From positions 45,549 through 109,548 of the forward strand of contig JAILBN010000023.1 in assembly GCA_024680915.1 (NCBI GenBank): a stretch of DNA of 64,000 nucleotides, written 5' to 3'. This document shows positions 33,417 to 42,979 of this stretch, piece by piece. Positions within the stretch are counted from its first letter, which is position 1. Every line of letters starts with the position of its first letter. The translations under genes and the position numbers were made by a program. Source of the DNA: Treponemataceae bacterium. GTDB taxonomy: Bacteria; Spirochaetota; Spirochaetia; Treponematales; Treponemataceae. The notes beneath the pieces are model-generated. The model was not told the origin of the DNA, did not search any database, and was given only the letters and a program-made list of their open reading frames with translations.

Positions 33417-35710
33417 GAGTCGAAATTATACAACCCCCTTTAGTCCAGCTGAATACTCCATATCCTTCCGGGGCATATCTTTCTGCTTTTTTCAAAGAAA
33501 TAAAAAAAGAAGATTTTTCTTGTATTGAAAGCGTAAAGTGGTACGACTTTTCAGAAAAAATATTTAATTCACTTTTTTCAAAAAAAGGACTGGAAAAACT
33601 ATTTTCTCTTTCGGAAAAAAAAGCTTTGGATCTTGCAGAAGAAGCAGAAAAGAAAGGAGATTCTGAAACAGCATGGAATCTGCGTAGATATGTTTCCCAA
33701 TCTGATATGTGGATTAAATGGATAGATACCGTTGTTTGCATCCTTTGCGGGAAAGATAGGGAGCTTTGCCATGAATTCGTCCGTTCTGCCTATGTACCAA
33801 GAGGCCGTAGGATGGAGACTTTTCTGGAAAGCCTTGACCATGAAGTCAGCATAGATGATGCGCAGCTCCTTGCAAGCTTTGCCCTTGCAGACCTGGCTGA
33901 TTATATAAATTATGCTTTTGATGGGAATTTTTCATTAATCCGATATGCAGAAGCGGTTTCGACAGGGAATAATACTTTTTCTCAGATAGAAGAGACTATA
34001 GATGCCCCCTTCTTAAAAGCTTTTTATGCCCCTCTTTTGGATGATTTCTTATTACAGCTTGAAAAATCAGAACCTCTTCCCTTTTCAGCTGAATCTTCTT
34101 ACTTATCTGGAAAAAAATACATGTTTTGTATTTCAGTTCCATTTGGTGGAACCTTTTCTGCCGCCCTTTATACATGTCGTAGAATCAAAGAAAAATTCGG
34201 CAGAGAAGCACTCGTATGTATAGGTGGCGGATATATAAATACTGCTTTAAGGGAAATACATGATGAAGGTATTTTTGACTATGTTGACTATATCAGCTAT
34301 GACAAGGGCTATGCCTTTTATATAAGCTTATTGAATAATTCCTTGAAAAAAACAGTAGAAAATAATCCTGAGACGAGGTCTTTGCTTGTTGGAAGTGGAT
34401 TATGCTATCAAGATAAGACTTGGGTAGTGTTGAATCCTGATGATAATGCAAAGCAGCGTGAGGAAATACTGACAAGAAGCATTTCTCCGGATTTTTCCGA
34501 TATAGATTTTTCCTTATATCCAAAGGTGTCAGATGACACAAATCCTATGCACAGAATATGGACAGACGGTTCATGGATAAAAGCCTTCCTGGCTTATGGG
34601 TGTTATTGGCACCGCTGCGCTTTCTGCGACACCATGCTTGATTATGTCTGCAAGTATAGTCCGGTAAGCCTTTCTTCTCTTTACGACGGGATATATAAAG
34701 AAGCTGAGCAAGCTGGCGTTTATGGTATTCATTTTGTTGATGAGGCTGCTCCCCCTGCTCTTTTGGAACAATTTGCTATAGTTAATTCAAAAAATAAAAA
34801 GAGAAGCCTTTCTTTTTGGGGTAATATCCGTTTTGAGAAAGCTTTTACCCGGGATGCTGCTGATATATTGGCTTATGGAGGAATGATAGGAGTATCTGGT
34901 GGCATAGAGATTGCCAGCGGAGAAGGTCTTTCCGATGTTAATAAGGGAATTGATATAGAAAGCCTTGTCAGTGCCTGTGCAGCTTTTAAGGAAGCGGGCA
35001 TTCTTGTCCACGCTTACATGATCTATGGTTTTTATAATGAGACTCCACAAATGTTGATAGATTCTGTAGAAACTCTTCGTCAACTTTTCAAGGCTGGTCT
35101 TATAGATAGTGCCTTCTGGCACAAATTCACGCTTACAAAATACTCCACTGTTTACAATGATTGGAAAAAAGGCCTTTGCAAAGATATTAAACCAATATTC
35201 CCTAAAGGAGATCCCTTTGCAGTTTATGAGCTTCATTTTGAGGGGGAAGAAAAAAGCGAGAAATATGGGCCGCCTCTGTATACAGCGCTTGATTCGTGGA
35301 TGCATGGAAATGGTCTGAATAAACCTGTTCAGAAGTGGTTCCCTTTCGCAATGCCCAAGCCTTCTGTAAGATCTGATTTTATCGATAAAGCAATAGAAAA
35401 ATACGAACACAGACGGAACAAAGCTTTCAATGAAAAATATCCGTCCGATGAGAATTTCTCAAAATATCTATGGATAGGAAATAAACCTATTCTAGTAGAA
35501 AGAGGGAAAAAAGCTTTTTTAGAATGGACTTATATGGGTGAGCTTTTTTCTGCTGAGATTCCACCAGCTTATTTGGAAAAAAGTGGTTCAGGGGGACAAG
35601 AGGAATTATATTCAATTACAGGTTGCCTTGAGAATCCTGAGAAATATCCTATAATTCCGGAATGGCTTTTCCGTGCGACCAGAGGAAAAGGGCTTGCAAA
35701 AACTAGATAA
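33413..35710 (+). CDS. Large radical SAM protein, B12-binding-type architecture
   Basis: 765 aa. The N-terminus (MRVEIIQPPLVQLNTPYPSGAYLSAFF) and the stretch around residues 225-330 (FCISVPFGGTFSAALYTCRRIKE, ALVCIGGGYINTAL, YVDYISYDKGYAFYISLL) look like a cobalamin-binding-type Rossmann domain, though no DXHXXG was seen, so cobalamin binding is unsure. The radical SAM core follows with the iron-sulfur cysteines in AYGCYWHRCAFCD. The spacing is CX4CX2C rather than CX3CX2C. Next come IHFVDEAAPPALLEQF, SFWGNIRFEKAFT and GMIGVSGGIEIASGEG. The C-terminal 150 residues are unassigned. Function unknown; overlap with the membrane protein upstream suggests a shared pathway. Confidence 0.75.
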   Translation: MRVEIIQPPLVQLNTPYPSGAYLSAFFKEIKKEDFSCIESVKWYDFSEKIFNSLFSKKGLEKLFSLSEKKALDLAEEAEKKGDSETAWNLRRYVSQSDMWIKWIDTVVCILCGKDRELCHEFVRSAYVPRGRRMETFLESLDHEVSIDDAQLLASFALADLADYINYAFDGNFSLIRYAEAVSTGNNTFSQIEETIDAPFLKAFYAPLLDDFLLQLEKSEPLPFSAESSYLSGKKYMFCISVPFGGTFSAALYTCRRIKEKFGREALVCIGGGYINTALREIHDEGIFDYVDYISYDKGYAFYISLLNNSLKKTVENNPETRSLLVGSGLCYQDKTWVVLNPDDNAKQREEILTRSISPDFSDIDFSLYPKVSDDTNPMHRIWTDGSWIKAFLAYGCYWHRCAFCDTMLDYVCKYSPVSLSSLYDGIYKEAEQAGVYGIHFVDEAAPPALLEQFAIVNSKNKKRSLSFWGNIRFEKAFTRDAADILAYGGMIGVSGGIEIASGEGLSDVNKGIDIESLVSACAAFKEAGILVHAYMIYGFYNETPQMLIDSVETLRQLFKAGLIDSAFWHKFTLTKYSTVYNDWKKGLCKDIKPIFPKGDPFAVYELHFEGEEKSEKYGPPLYTALDSWMHGNGLNKPVQKWFPFAMPKPSVRSDFIDKAIEKYEHRRNKAFNEKYPSDENFSKYLWIGNKPILVERGKKAFLEWTYMGELFSAEIPPAYLEKSGSGGQEELYSITGCLENPEKYPIIPEWLFRATRGKGLAKTR

Positions 35711-35739
35711 TATAAGAATTCGCATATATAATAGCTTTT

Positions 35740-38700
35740 ATGGAAAGGCTTTTTAATGATAATTGGCAATTTGCTAAAATACACCTTGATTCAGCAGATA
35801 CGAATCTGCCAGATTTTGAGAATCTAATAAATGACAAAACATTGACTTATAATCCTGTATCTATTCCCCATGATTGGTTGATATGGAATACTAAGGATCT
35901 TTACGAGAACAGTATAGGCATATACAAAAAAACATTTAATATTTCGGAGAAAAACTATATTGATGGTAGTAGATATTACCTCAGGTTTGAGGCCGTCTAC
36001 ATGGATACCACTGTATTTATCAATGGGAAAAAAGCCTTTGTTTGGAAATATGGTTACACCACCTTTGAAGTTGATGCTTCCCCTTTTATTAAGGACGGAG
36101 AGAATACAATCCATGTGATTTCTGTATATAGGAGTCCTAATACCAGATGGTATTCAGGAGCTGGAATATACAGGAATGTCTGGCTGAAAATCCTGCCTCA
36201 GACCCATATAGTGGCAGATGGTCTTTATGTTTCCAATAAAAAAGAGAAGCTAGCTATCGAAGCTCAGTCAGAGGAGTGGAAGTGCTTTTACCAAGTGGAG
36301 CTTGTGTCCCATGTTAAGCCTGCAGAAGTCACTGTAAAAGCAAAATTGCTTTCGGCAGACGGCAAGGAAAAGGCTTTTGAGGAAAAAAGCCTTTTGGTCC
36401 AGGCGGCAGATACTTCCACTGATATGTATTATTTCCTGAAAGCAGAGCATTGTGTTCCAGAAAAAGAAAGCCCAGGCTATGCAGAAATTCCGCCTGGAAC
36501 CACCGGGGCGGCCCCGGGCCTTGCCGTCTGCAGCGGAACTTTTCACCTAAAGGATATACGGCTTTGGGATATTGCGGATCCCTATCTTTATACGCTGGTA
36601 ATAGAGCTTTGCGACAAAGATGGAAAGCTCCTGGATACAAAGAAACAAAAGATCGGCTTCAGGACTATAGAATATAACTCTGATAAAGGTTTTTTCCTTA
36701 ACGGAAGACATGTAAAAATTCATGGGGCTTGCCTCCATCATGATCTGGGATGTCTTGGCTCTGCCTTCAATAAAGCTGCTTTAAAAAGACAGTTCAAAAA
36801 AATGTTTGAGATGGGAGTGAATTCCATAAGGACATCTCATAATCCGCCTGCACCAGACTTCTTGGATTTAGCGGACGAGATGGGAATGCTCATAAATTGT
36901 GAATGTTTTGACCAATGGGAGCGTTCTAAGACAAAATATGACTATGGGAACTATTTTAAGGAATATCATTCCATAGATGTGGCCAGTTGGATCCGCCGGG
37001 ATAGAAACCACCCATCGATAATAATGTGGAGTATCGGCAACGAGATTTATGACACCCACCTGGGGACGGGCCTGGCAATCGCAAAAAAGCTGACCTCTTT
37101 GGTCCATACCTATGATTTCTGTATGAATGCTCCTGTTACAATTGGCTCAAATTATATTGAGTGGGAAAACGCCCAGGATTGTATGAAGGAAGTGGACCTG
37201 GCCGGCTACAATTATGCGGAAAGATTGTACGAGGAGCATCATAAAAAATATCCAGACTGGAAAATATACGGAAGTGAGACATCTTCTACCGTACAGAGCC
37301 GAGGGATATATCATTTCCCAGCAGAATTCAGGACCCTTACTCACGATGACCAGCAGTGCTCCTGCTTGGGCAACTGCTCCAGCAACTGGGGCTCCATAAA
37401 TACCACAATGGCAATTGTCCCTGACAGGGACGCGGAATTCTGTCTTGGTCAGTATATTTGGACAGGCTGGGATTATATTGGTGAGCCTACCCCATATTTT
37501 ACGAAAAATTCTTATTTCGGACAGGTAGATACAGCCGGATTCAAGAAGGATACTTTTTATTTGTATCAGGCAGAATGGACGGACTATCATGATAAGCCCA
37601 TGGTACATCTGCTGCCCTATTGGGATTTCAATGAGAATCAGATAATAGACGTAAAAGCCTATACGAATGCGCCTTGTGTTGAGCTTTTCTTTAATGATGA
37701 ATCTTTAGGGAAAGAGGAAATAGATCATAAAAAGGGAAGGATTCTTGAAGGACACTGGAAGGTTCCCTATAAGAATGGAAAAATTGTTGCCCTTGCCTAT
37801 GACGAAAGAGGAAATAAAATTGCTGAGGATTCGAAATCCTCTTTCGGAGATCCTGCAAAAATCGAGCTTTTTTATGAGCAAGAGGATGACTTACTCTTTG
37901 TTGACATACAAACTAAAGACAAAAAGGGCATTCCTGTGGAAAATGCCCGCAACAGGGTTTATGTTTCTGTAAAGGGAGGTCAGCTTCTTGGCCTGGATAA
38001 CGGAGACAGCACAGACTACGAACAATACAAATGCAGCTCAAGAAAGCTTTTCAACAATCATCTTTTAGCGATAATCAGGCTGCCCGCAGAAGGAAATATT
38101 GAGATAAGGGTGGAATCTCCAGGTCTGGATAAAGTCTCGGAGCTTTATTCCGTAAAAGCTTGGAAAAAAGAAGAAGACTACGAATTCAGGACAAAGCCTC
38201 TTTGTTCGGAAGAAAGAGTAGAATCGGGCCTTTCAGATATTCCGGTCAGGAAGATAGAGCTTATACCAGCGGGATCCTTATGTCTTGATAAGAGTAATCC
38301 CTCCGTTATTGTAAAAGCCCGTATACTGCCTGAAAATGCGACCTATAGTGAACTTGAGTGGAAGCCTTGCCGTATAGAAGGCGTACAGACCTCCTGCGCA
38401 AAGGTTGAGCTCATGGAGGATGGTCTTTCTGTAAGGCTTTCTGCAGCTGGAGACGGGGATTTCCGTCTGCGTTGTACTGCAGGGAACGGTAAGAGCCACC
38501 CCGATGTGGTTTCGGAAATTGAATTCACCATAAAGGATTTCGGAAGCGGAACCTTTAACCCTTACTCCTTGATATCCGCATGCGAATGTACCTCTTCTCT
38601 TCAGGAACCCAAGCAAAGCTTCCAGGGAGGCGTTTATGTCCTTGCTGAAAGAAACTGGCTTTCCTTTGACAATGTGGACTTTGGTCCAGACGGGTCGGAC

Positions 38701-39300
38701 GAGTTCTCTATACCCATTTTCTCTTTTGATCCTGAATTGCCTCTTGAACTTTGGGATGGTAATCCTGATGAGGGTGGAAAAAAGCTTATGTCCTTTATGT
38801 ATAAAGCACAGAGCTGGTACAACCATTATCAGTCCAATACATGGAAGCTTCCCACAAGGCTTACAGGCATACATTCCATAAGCATCGTGACTACAACCAG
38901 GCTTTCCATACAGGGTATACAGTTTATCAAGAGCTCAAAGGCCTTTTCCAGGTTGAATGCAGTTGATGCTGACCGAATTACGGGAGATTCCTTCACAAGG
39001 GAGAAGGACTATATAAAAGGTATTGGAAACAATGTATCTCTGGAGTTTCACAACATGAACTTTGGAGAGACAGGAACTTCCCGTATAAAAATAGAGGGGC
39101 AGTCCATTAATGGAACTAATACGGTCCATATAAAGTTTTCATCCAGTAAAAGCATTGCAGAAATTCCACAGACAGAAAGCATCACGGAACAGGAGTTTTC
39201 TTTGGGGGAGACGATAAAGGGTCTTCAGGATGTGACATTCATATTTCTGCCGGGCAGCTGTTTTGACTTCAAGAGTTTTACTTTTATACCTCAGCAGTAA
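35740..39300 (+). CDS. Beta-galactosidase, glycoside hydrolase family 2
   Basis: 1186-aa retaining glycosidase, no signal peptide, so cytoplasmic. Domains: GH2 sugar-binding jelly roll (about 1-180; YLRFEAVYMDTTVFINGK), Ig-like domain, TIM barrel (about 320-620) with RTSHNPPAPDFLDLADEMG, acid/base Glu in MWSIGNEIYD and nucleophile Glu in IYGSETSST, then a DUF4982-like domain (WDFNENQIIDVKAYTNAPCVELFFND), and two or more C-terminal beta domains of about 400 residues, probably carbohydrate-binding. The Ig-like domain holds a GC-rich, Pro/Gly-rich insert (PGYAEIPPGTTGAAPG, near 36470-36530). A TATAAT (35727-35732) ends 8 nt before the ATG and no ribosome-binding site is seen. The end overlaps the next, convergent gene by 17 bp. 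Confidence 0.92.
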   Translation: MERLFNDNWQFAKIHLDSADTNLPDFENLINDKTLTYNPVSIPHDWLIWNTKDLYENSIGIYKKTFNISEKNYIDGSRYYLRFEAVYMDTTVFINGKKAFVWKYGYTTFEVDASPFIKDGENTIHVISVYRSPNTRWYSGAGIYRNVWLKILPQTHIVADGLYVSNKKEKLAIEAQSEEWKCFYQVELVSHVKPAEVTVKAKLLSADGKEKAFEEKSLLVQAADTSTDMYYFLKAEHCVPEKESPGYAEIPPGTTGAAPGLAVCSGTFHLKDIRLWDIADPYLYTLVIELCDKDGKLLDTKKQKIGFRTIEYNSDKGFFLNGRHVKIHGACLHHDLGCLGSAFNKAALKRQFKKMFEMGVNSIRTSHNPPAPDFLDLADEMGMLINCECFDQWERSKTKYDYGNYFKEYHSIDVASWIRRDRNHPSIIMWSIGNEIYDTHLGTGLAIAKKLTSLVHTYDFCMNAPVTIGSNYIEWENAQDCMKEVDLAGYNYAERLYEEHHKKYPDWKIYGSETSSTVQSRGIYHFPAEFRTLTHDDQQCSCLGNCSSNWGSINTTMAIVPDRDAEFCLGQYIWTGWDYIGEPTPYFTKNSYFGQVDTAGFKKDTFYLYQAEWTDYHDKPMVHLLPYWDFNENQIIDVKAYTNAPCVELFFNDESLGKEEIDHKKGRILEGHWKVPYKNGKIVALAYDERGNKIAEDSKSSFGDPAKIELFYEQEDDLLFVDIQTKDKKGIPVENARNRVYVSVKGGQLLGLDNGDSTDYEQYKCSSRKLFNNHLLAIIRLPAEGNIEIRVESPGLDKVSELYSVKAWKKEEDYEFRTKPLCSEERVESGLSDIPVRKIELIPAGSLCLDKSNPSVIVKARILPENATYSELEWKPCRIEGVQTSCAKVELMEDGLSVRLSAAGDGDFRLRCTAGNGKSHPDVVSEIEFTIKDFGSGTFNPYSLISACECTSSLQEPKQSFQGGVYVLAERNWLSFDNVDFGPDGSDEFSIPIFSFDPELPLELWDGNPDEGGKKLMSFMYKAQSWYNHYQSNTWKLPTRLTGIHSISIVTTTRLSIQGIQFIKSSKAFSRLNAVDADRITGDSFTREKDYIKGIGNNVSLEFHNMNFGETGTSRIKIEGQSINGTNTVHIKFSSSKSIAEIPQTESITEQEFSLGETIKGLQDVTFIFLPGSCFDFKSFTFIPQQ

Positions 39301-39874
39301 TACTTCTCTCTGCTTTATTTTGGAGAACTGTGTGTATTCTTGTAAGTCTTGGGACATTGTAGCGAAGAATCATAAGAGGAAGAATGCTGAGAAAAGAATT
39401 AGTTATCACACCAGGAAGGATAAAACGCATAGAGATATCATGAGGAAAGAACATCAGTAGGAAAAAGCCCAAGACAAAATTCCAGAAATGAATTGCGGCT
39501 CCATAATTACATTCAAGAATAAAACGATTGATGTATTCCGGATTTTTCGGATCTGCGACAGTTTTTTTACTGAAACTGGTAAACATTCCAAGCTCTAGAA
39601 CTTTATCCTTCCATCGTTTAATACCAAGCTTTTCGTAAAGCTTACACTCTATTTTGCTGACTTTGTATATCCATAGGTCTTTAGAGAACCAAGAGGCAGG
39701 CATGGTATGCCTTATCAGAGTCGCAAAGATGCCATCCCATGCAATGACGATTACAGGAAGTAGGATAGATAAAAGAGAAACTTTTAAGATAGACATATCA
39801 GCAGGGAAAATAAAAATATTTCCAAGAAAAACAAGAAGGACAGTGCCTCCGATTGTAAGGATATAAAGCAGCAT
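39284..39874 (-). CDS. CrtO-like membrane acyltransferase (glycosyl-diaponeurosporenoate acyltransferase family)
   Basis: 196-aa membrane protein with about four hydrophobic segments (LLYILTIGGTVLLVFLGNIFIF, LLSILLPVIVIAWDGIFA, FWNFVLGFFLLMFF, LPGVITNSFLSILPLMIL). The middle matches the CrtO-type acyltransferase pattern: WIYKVSKIECKLYEKLGIKRWKDKV, then PEYINRFILECNYGAAIHFWN. In staphyloxanthin synthesis CrtO acylates a glycosylated carotenoid, but no carotenoid genes are here. With the neighbouring PlsC-like acyltransferase and glycosyltransferase it more likely decorates a glycolipid. Third gene of the minus-strand GT8-PlsC-CrtO run (15-bp gap). Assignment is from pattern memory, moderately sure. 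Confidence 0.6.
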   Translation of the reverse strand: MLLYILTIGGTVLLVFLGNIFIFPADMSILKVSLLSILLPVIVIAWDGIFATLIRHTMPASWFSKDLWIYKVSKIECKLYEKLGIKRWKDKVLELGMFTSFSKKTVADPKNPEYINRFILECNYGAAIHFWNFVLGFFLLMFFPHDISMRFILPGVITNSFLSILPLMILRYNVPRLTRIHTVLQNKAERSITAEV

Positions 39875-39889
39875 ATAAGTCTCCTTATA

Positions 39890-40735
39890 TTAAGTTTCAC
39901 ATGCATACGTGAGTGGAATTCCGTATGTGGACTCATATACATTCTTCCACATTTCGTAATTCTTATCTTTCATCCACTGTATATTCTCTTTGTCTGTTTT
40001 ATTGGGATCAGGATAAATGGGCTCTAGGATGTGAAGAGTATATTCCTGTATCGGGAATCCGTCTCCACCTATTATATCCGAGTCATTCATCGTAATGAAC
40101 ATTGGAAGTACAGGAACATTACTTGTGATGGCAAATTTAAAGGCTCCGCTGGTAAGTGGGCGTGGTTTCCTATAATTCCACCACATTCCCTGTTCTGCGT
40201 AAACAAGGACTTTTTCTCCTCTTTTAAGTAGAACGTCCATAGCTTTCATAAAGAGTTTCATTGTGGAATAATTGCTGCTTAACGGAAGCGTATTACAATG
40301 GCGGAAGAAAAGCCCGTACAAACCAGGGAAACTCGTGAAATTACCTTCACGGATAACTTTATAAAGCTCTCGATGCTCTTTTTTCAGATAGGGTAAAATA
40401 GCATGGTGAATACAGAAATTATCAAAGGCGTTGAAGTGATTGCAGGTGATGATAGTCCCTTTATTTGAGAGATTCGTGAAATTCTCAATGCCACGGATTT
40501 CTTTTACTATCATCTGCTTGTTTTTTATGAGGCTATCAATGAAGGCAACGGCTTTTTTGTTGACAAAATAAGTCAATATCTTATTAATAAGCTTTTTATT
40601 AAGGTAATCAACTTTATCCGGTTCTAGTGGTTTTGTGGGAGGATCCTCCTCCACATCCTTAGAGAACCATCCTTTTTTCTCATACTCTTCGATTCTTTCA
40701 AGAACCTGCAATCTGTCCTTTGCTTTTTCCACCAT
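39890..40735 (-). CDS. 1-acyl-glycerol-3-phosphate acyltransferase-like protein (PlsC family)
   Basis: 281 aa, LPLAT superfamily. The catalytic HX4D box is in ITCNHFNAFDNFCIHH (residues about 95-110). Further motifs: an acceptor-binding block near FPGLYGLFFRHCNTLPL, and VLVYAEQGMWWNYRKPRPLTSGAFKFA, where relatives have the FPEGTRS-type block (here AEQGMWW, as in some spirochaete and Firmicute members). The N-terminal 60 residues are charged (EEYEKKGWFSKDVEEDPPTKP) and no membrane helix is obvious, so it is peripheral. The start is 1 bp after the stop of the GT8 gene, indicating coupled translation. The acceptor lipid is unknown. Confidence 0.82.
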   Translation of the reverse strand: MVEKAKDRLQVLERIEEYEKKGWFSKDVEEDPPTKPLEPDKVDYLNKKLINKILTYFVNKKAVAFIDSLIKNKQMIVKEIRGIENFTNLSNKGTIITCNHFNAFDNFCIHHAILPYLKKEHRELYKVIREGNFTSFPGLYGLFFRHCNTLPLSSNYSTMKLFMKAMDVLLKRGEKVLVYAEQGMWWNYRKPRPLTSGAFKFAITSNVPVLPMFITMNDSDIIGGDGFPIQEYTLHILEPIYPDPNKTDKENIQWMKDKNYEMWKNVYESTYGIPLTYACET

Positions 40736-40736
40736 A

Positions 40737-41933
40737 TCAGATTTTCCTGCTGTAAATTACGTTTCTATAATTTCCTTCATCAATTGTATCATCTATAGCC
40801 ATTTGAACCAAGTTTTTGTATGCGGCCTCATCCCGTATTTTGCTTTCTTGGCTGTAGTTCTCCCTCATATCAATAAGCTGGGCATAAAAATCAGTCTGAC
40901 GGGCATATTCCCAGAAAAGATCTTCATACAAAACGTTTTTATAGTGCCAGGGTTTCCAGTGAATCTTGAAATGAACGATCTTAAGGTCTTTATCATCAAA
41001 CTTGTCGTTTTTGAAAGCGGTCTTGTTCCAGCCCAGATCCAGTATCTTAACTCTATTTTTGCAAAGGACGTTAAGGTAGTCCTGATCTTGGGTAACCCGG
41101 AATTTAAAGTGAGTAAGCAAATCGATGAATTTCTCTTCAATCTGCTCATTACGGAAGGCTTCAAGATTCATGACCATGATTCCTGCATTGAAATACTTGA
41201 ATCTATTTACATCAAGAGCTTTCTCCACATATTCACCGAAAACGTCCACCTCAGTCATTACTTCTTCTGGAACAGCAGCGACAAAATTGTCTCCAAGCTC
41301 TGTGTTATAAAGCTCTGCTATGTCTCCAACGACTGCAATGTCACAATCAAGATAGAGGACTTTATCATACTGGGGGAATAAGTTCGCAATAAAGAAGCGG
41401 TAGTATGTTTCCATAGAATAATAGTCACGAAGATGGAATTTTTCTGTAATCTTCTGTAAATCCTCTCTGAGATGAACTACGCTTATCTCAACGGAGGAGG
41501 ATTCATATTTGGAGAGCATATTCACATATTTCTCATCAAGATTCGTAGTGATGACATAGAATTTGTATGAATAATCCTTAGAAGCATTAGCCAATATGGA
41601 TGTAAGAGTTACAGTAAGATAAGGAAAATAATTGTTGTCACATGCGAAAAATACAGGGATTACAGGAAGAGCAGGCTTAATAAGAACATCTTTATATACA
41701 GCATCTTCATCATCCTGTCTCCATTTGCTGATGAAATTGTCTACATAATTCATAAAGGCGGTCACATTCTCTTTGATTAAAGAATTCTGAGAGCGGTCCT
41801 TATTCCTTCCTTCCGACTTGGGCCCTTCTATTTCTTTAGGCTTCCGGGAGAAGGCATACCAATAGATCAATCTGTATAAAACAAATAATGTTATCAATCC
41901 AAAAAACAATTTGACAAAATCTATAGTTTCCAT
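40737..41933 (-). CDS. Membrane-anchored glycosyltransferase family 8 protein
   Basis: 398 aa. One N-terminal membrane segment (VKLFFGLITLFVLYRLIYWYAF) followed by a charged linker, then a GT8 domain (about residues 95-380): VIPVFFACDNNYFPYLTVTLTSIL at the nucleotide-sugar site, the metal-binding DxD in KVLYLDCDIAVVGD, FKYFNAGIMVMNL, TQDQDYLNVLCKNRV, and IVHFKIHWKPWHY with the second metal ligand. GT8 enzymes are retaining galactosyl- or glucosyltransferases. The anchored form with two acyltransferases behind it suggests assembly of a membrane glycolipid or lipoglycan. An AGGATG lies 8 nt before the ATG. First gene of the run. Confidence 0.88.
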   Translation of the reverse strand: METIDFVKLFFGLITLFVLYRLIYWYAFSRKPKEIEGPKSEGRNKDRSQNSLIKENVTAFMNYVDNFISKWRQDDEDAVYKDVLIKPALPVIPVFFACDNNYFPYLTVTLTSILANASKDYSYKFYVITTNLDEKYVNMLSKYESSSVEISVVHLREDLQKITEKFHLRDYYSMETYYRFFIANLFPQYDKVLYLDCDIAVVGDIAELYNTELGDNFVAAVPEEVMTEVDVFGEYVEKALDVNRFKYFNAGIMVMNLEAFRNEQIEEKFIDLLTHFKFRVTQDQDYLNVLCKNRVKILDLGWNKTAFKNDKFDDKDLKIVHFKIHWKPWHYKNVLYEDLFWEYARQTDFYAQLIDMRENYSQESKIRDEAAYKNLVQMAIDDTIDEGNYRNVIYSRKI

Positions 41934-42030
41934 AATAAATACATCCTACCTATTTATCTCGGCAATTTTTAATAAATTATCGAAAATCACTGATTAATTA
42001 GACACCTTAAACAAAAAAATGTTGCACATA

Positions 42031-42059
42031 TTGAATAAATAGAGAAACTCAATTATGTT
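42031..42059 (+). promoter_or_regulatory. Leaderless-type promoter of the TPR-like gene
   Basis: TTGAAT (42031-42036), 17-bp spacer, TATGTT (42054-42059), 8 nt before ATG 42067. The alternative ATG at 42055 lies inside the -10, so it cannot be the start if this promoter is real. Confidence 0.5.
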
Positions 42060-42066
42060 TTTGTAT

Positions 42067-42897
42067 ATGAAGAGACTATATTTGACATTGCTATTAATTT
42101 CAATCTGTCCGTTTTTCTTTTTTTCCGAAGTAATTTTACCCGAACAGGATCAAGAAGCTATAGATGGTATGTTGCAATTCAGGCTTAATACTTTATCTAT
42201 GACAGTGGATAACGCTGTAGAAGCTTTGGATGATTATAAGAAAAGCTTTTTTGATATAGAAAGTGGATACGATTATTCCTATGAGACGGAATTAGTAATT
42301 GAGAATTATATCTTATTAGAAAAATGTGACTGCCTGGATGAGATAATTCCTGATCATCCTGACAAGGAACCTTTGTTGAAGGAACAAAAACAAAAAATGT
42401 CAGATTGGTTCAAATCTCATGATCAAGAGAATCTGTCCAGCTGGTTTTACTGTTCCTATGCGGCTATGATTTCTAATTATTTGGAATTTCAGAGCCTTTT
42501 CACAAAAATGGAAGAAGGTTTGCTTGTAAAGGAATATCTTGAGAAAGCCATTGAACTTGATCCCAAAATGAGTTTTGCCCAGGTAGGACTTGCTCTTTGG
42601 TATTATTTTGCACCGGCTATAAGTGGTGGAAGTGTAAAAAAGGCTTTGTCTTATTGTGAGGAAGCTGTTAGGAATGCAAGAAATGACGCGGAGCTTTTTG
42701 TCGCGAAGTTCTATCAGTCTCAATGCTTTTTAGAGGAAGGTAAAAAAGCGGAATATAATACTTCTATGAAAGCTTTGAAAGAAATTTCACCAACAGGAAG
42801 AAAAGTAGCTCTTTTGGAAAAACTTAACGACGCAGGTTATACTATTTTTGATTATCAGGATAATCGGACAAAAATACAGAAAAAGCTTGGTTTGTAA
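42067..42897 (+). CDS. Secreted TPR-like protein of unknown function
   Basis: 276 aa. Signal peptide MKRLYLTLLLISICPFFFFS with a probable cut after FFFS; no lipobox cysteine at the right place. The mature part is helical: an N-terminal region with charged helices, and one or two TPR-like pairs near residues 150-225 (EYLEKAIELDPKMSFAQVGLALWYYFAP, ALSYCEEAVRNARNDAELFVAKFYQSQCFLEEG). AISGGSVKKAL between them is typical of periplasmic TPR proteins of treponemes. Probably a periplasmic scaffold; partner unknown. Single gene, followed after 82 bp by nifU. Confidence 0.7.
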   Translation: MKRLYLTLLLISICPFFFFSEVILPEQDQEAIDGMLQFRLNTLSMTVDNAVEALDDYKKSFFDIESGYDYSYETELVIENYILLEKCDCLDEIIPDHPDKEPLLKEQKQKMSDWFKSHDQENLSSWFYCSYAAMISNYLEFQSLFTKMEEGLLVKEYLEKAIELDPKMSFAQVGLALWYYFAPAISGGSVKKALSYCEEAVRNARNDAELFVAKFYQSQCFLEEGKKAEYNTSMKALKEISPTGRKVALLEKLNDAGYTIFDYQDNRTKIQKKLGL

Positions 42898-42979
42898 AGA
42901 AAGTATAGTTTAAAGCTGACGGGGTTGAAAAAACATTTTTCAAAGTGTAGTATCACCATTGTTTAGAAGGAGAAATTTT

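Noticed and set aside
36329..36640. Antisense open frames in long genes, such as those within GH2, ftsK and tex
   Set aside because: They have no ribosome-binding site or promoter, have skewed composition, and lie opposite well-supported genes.
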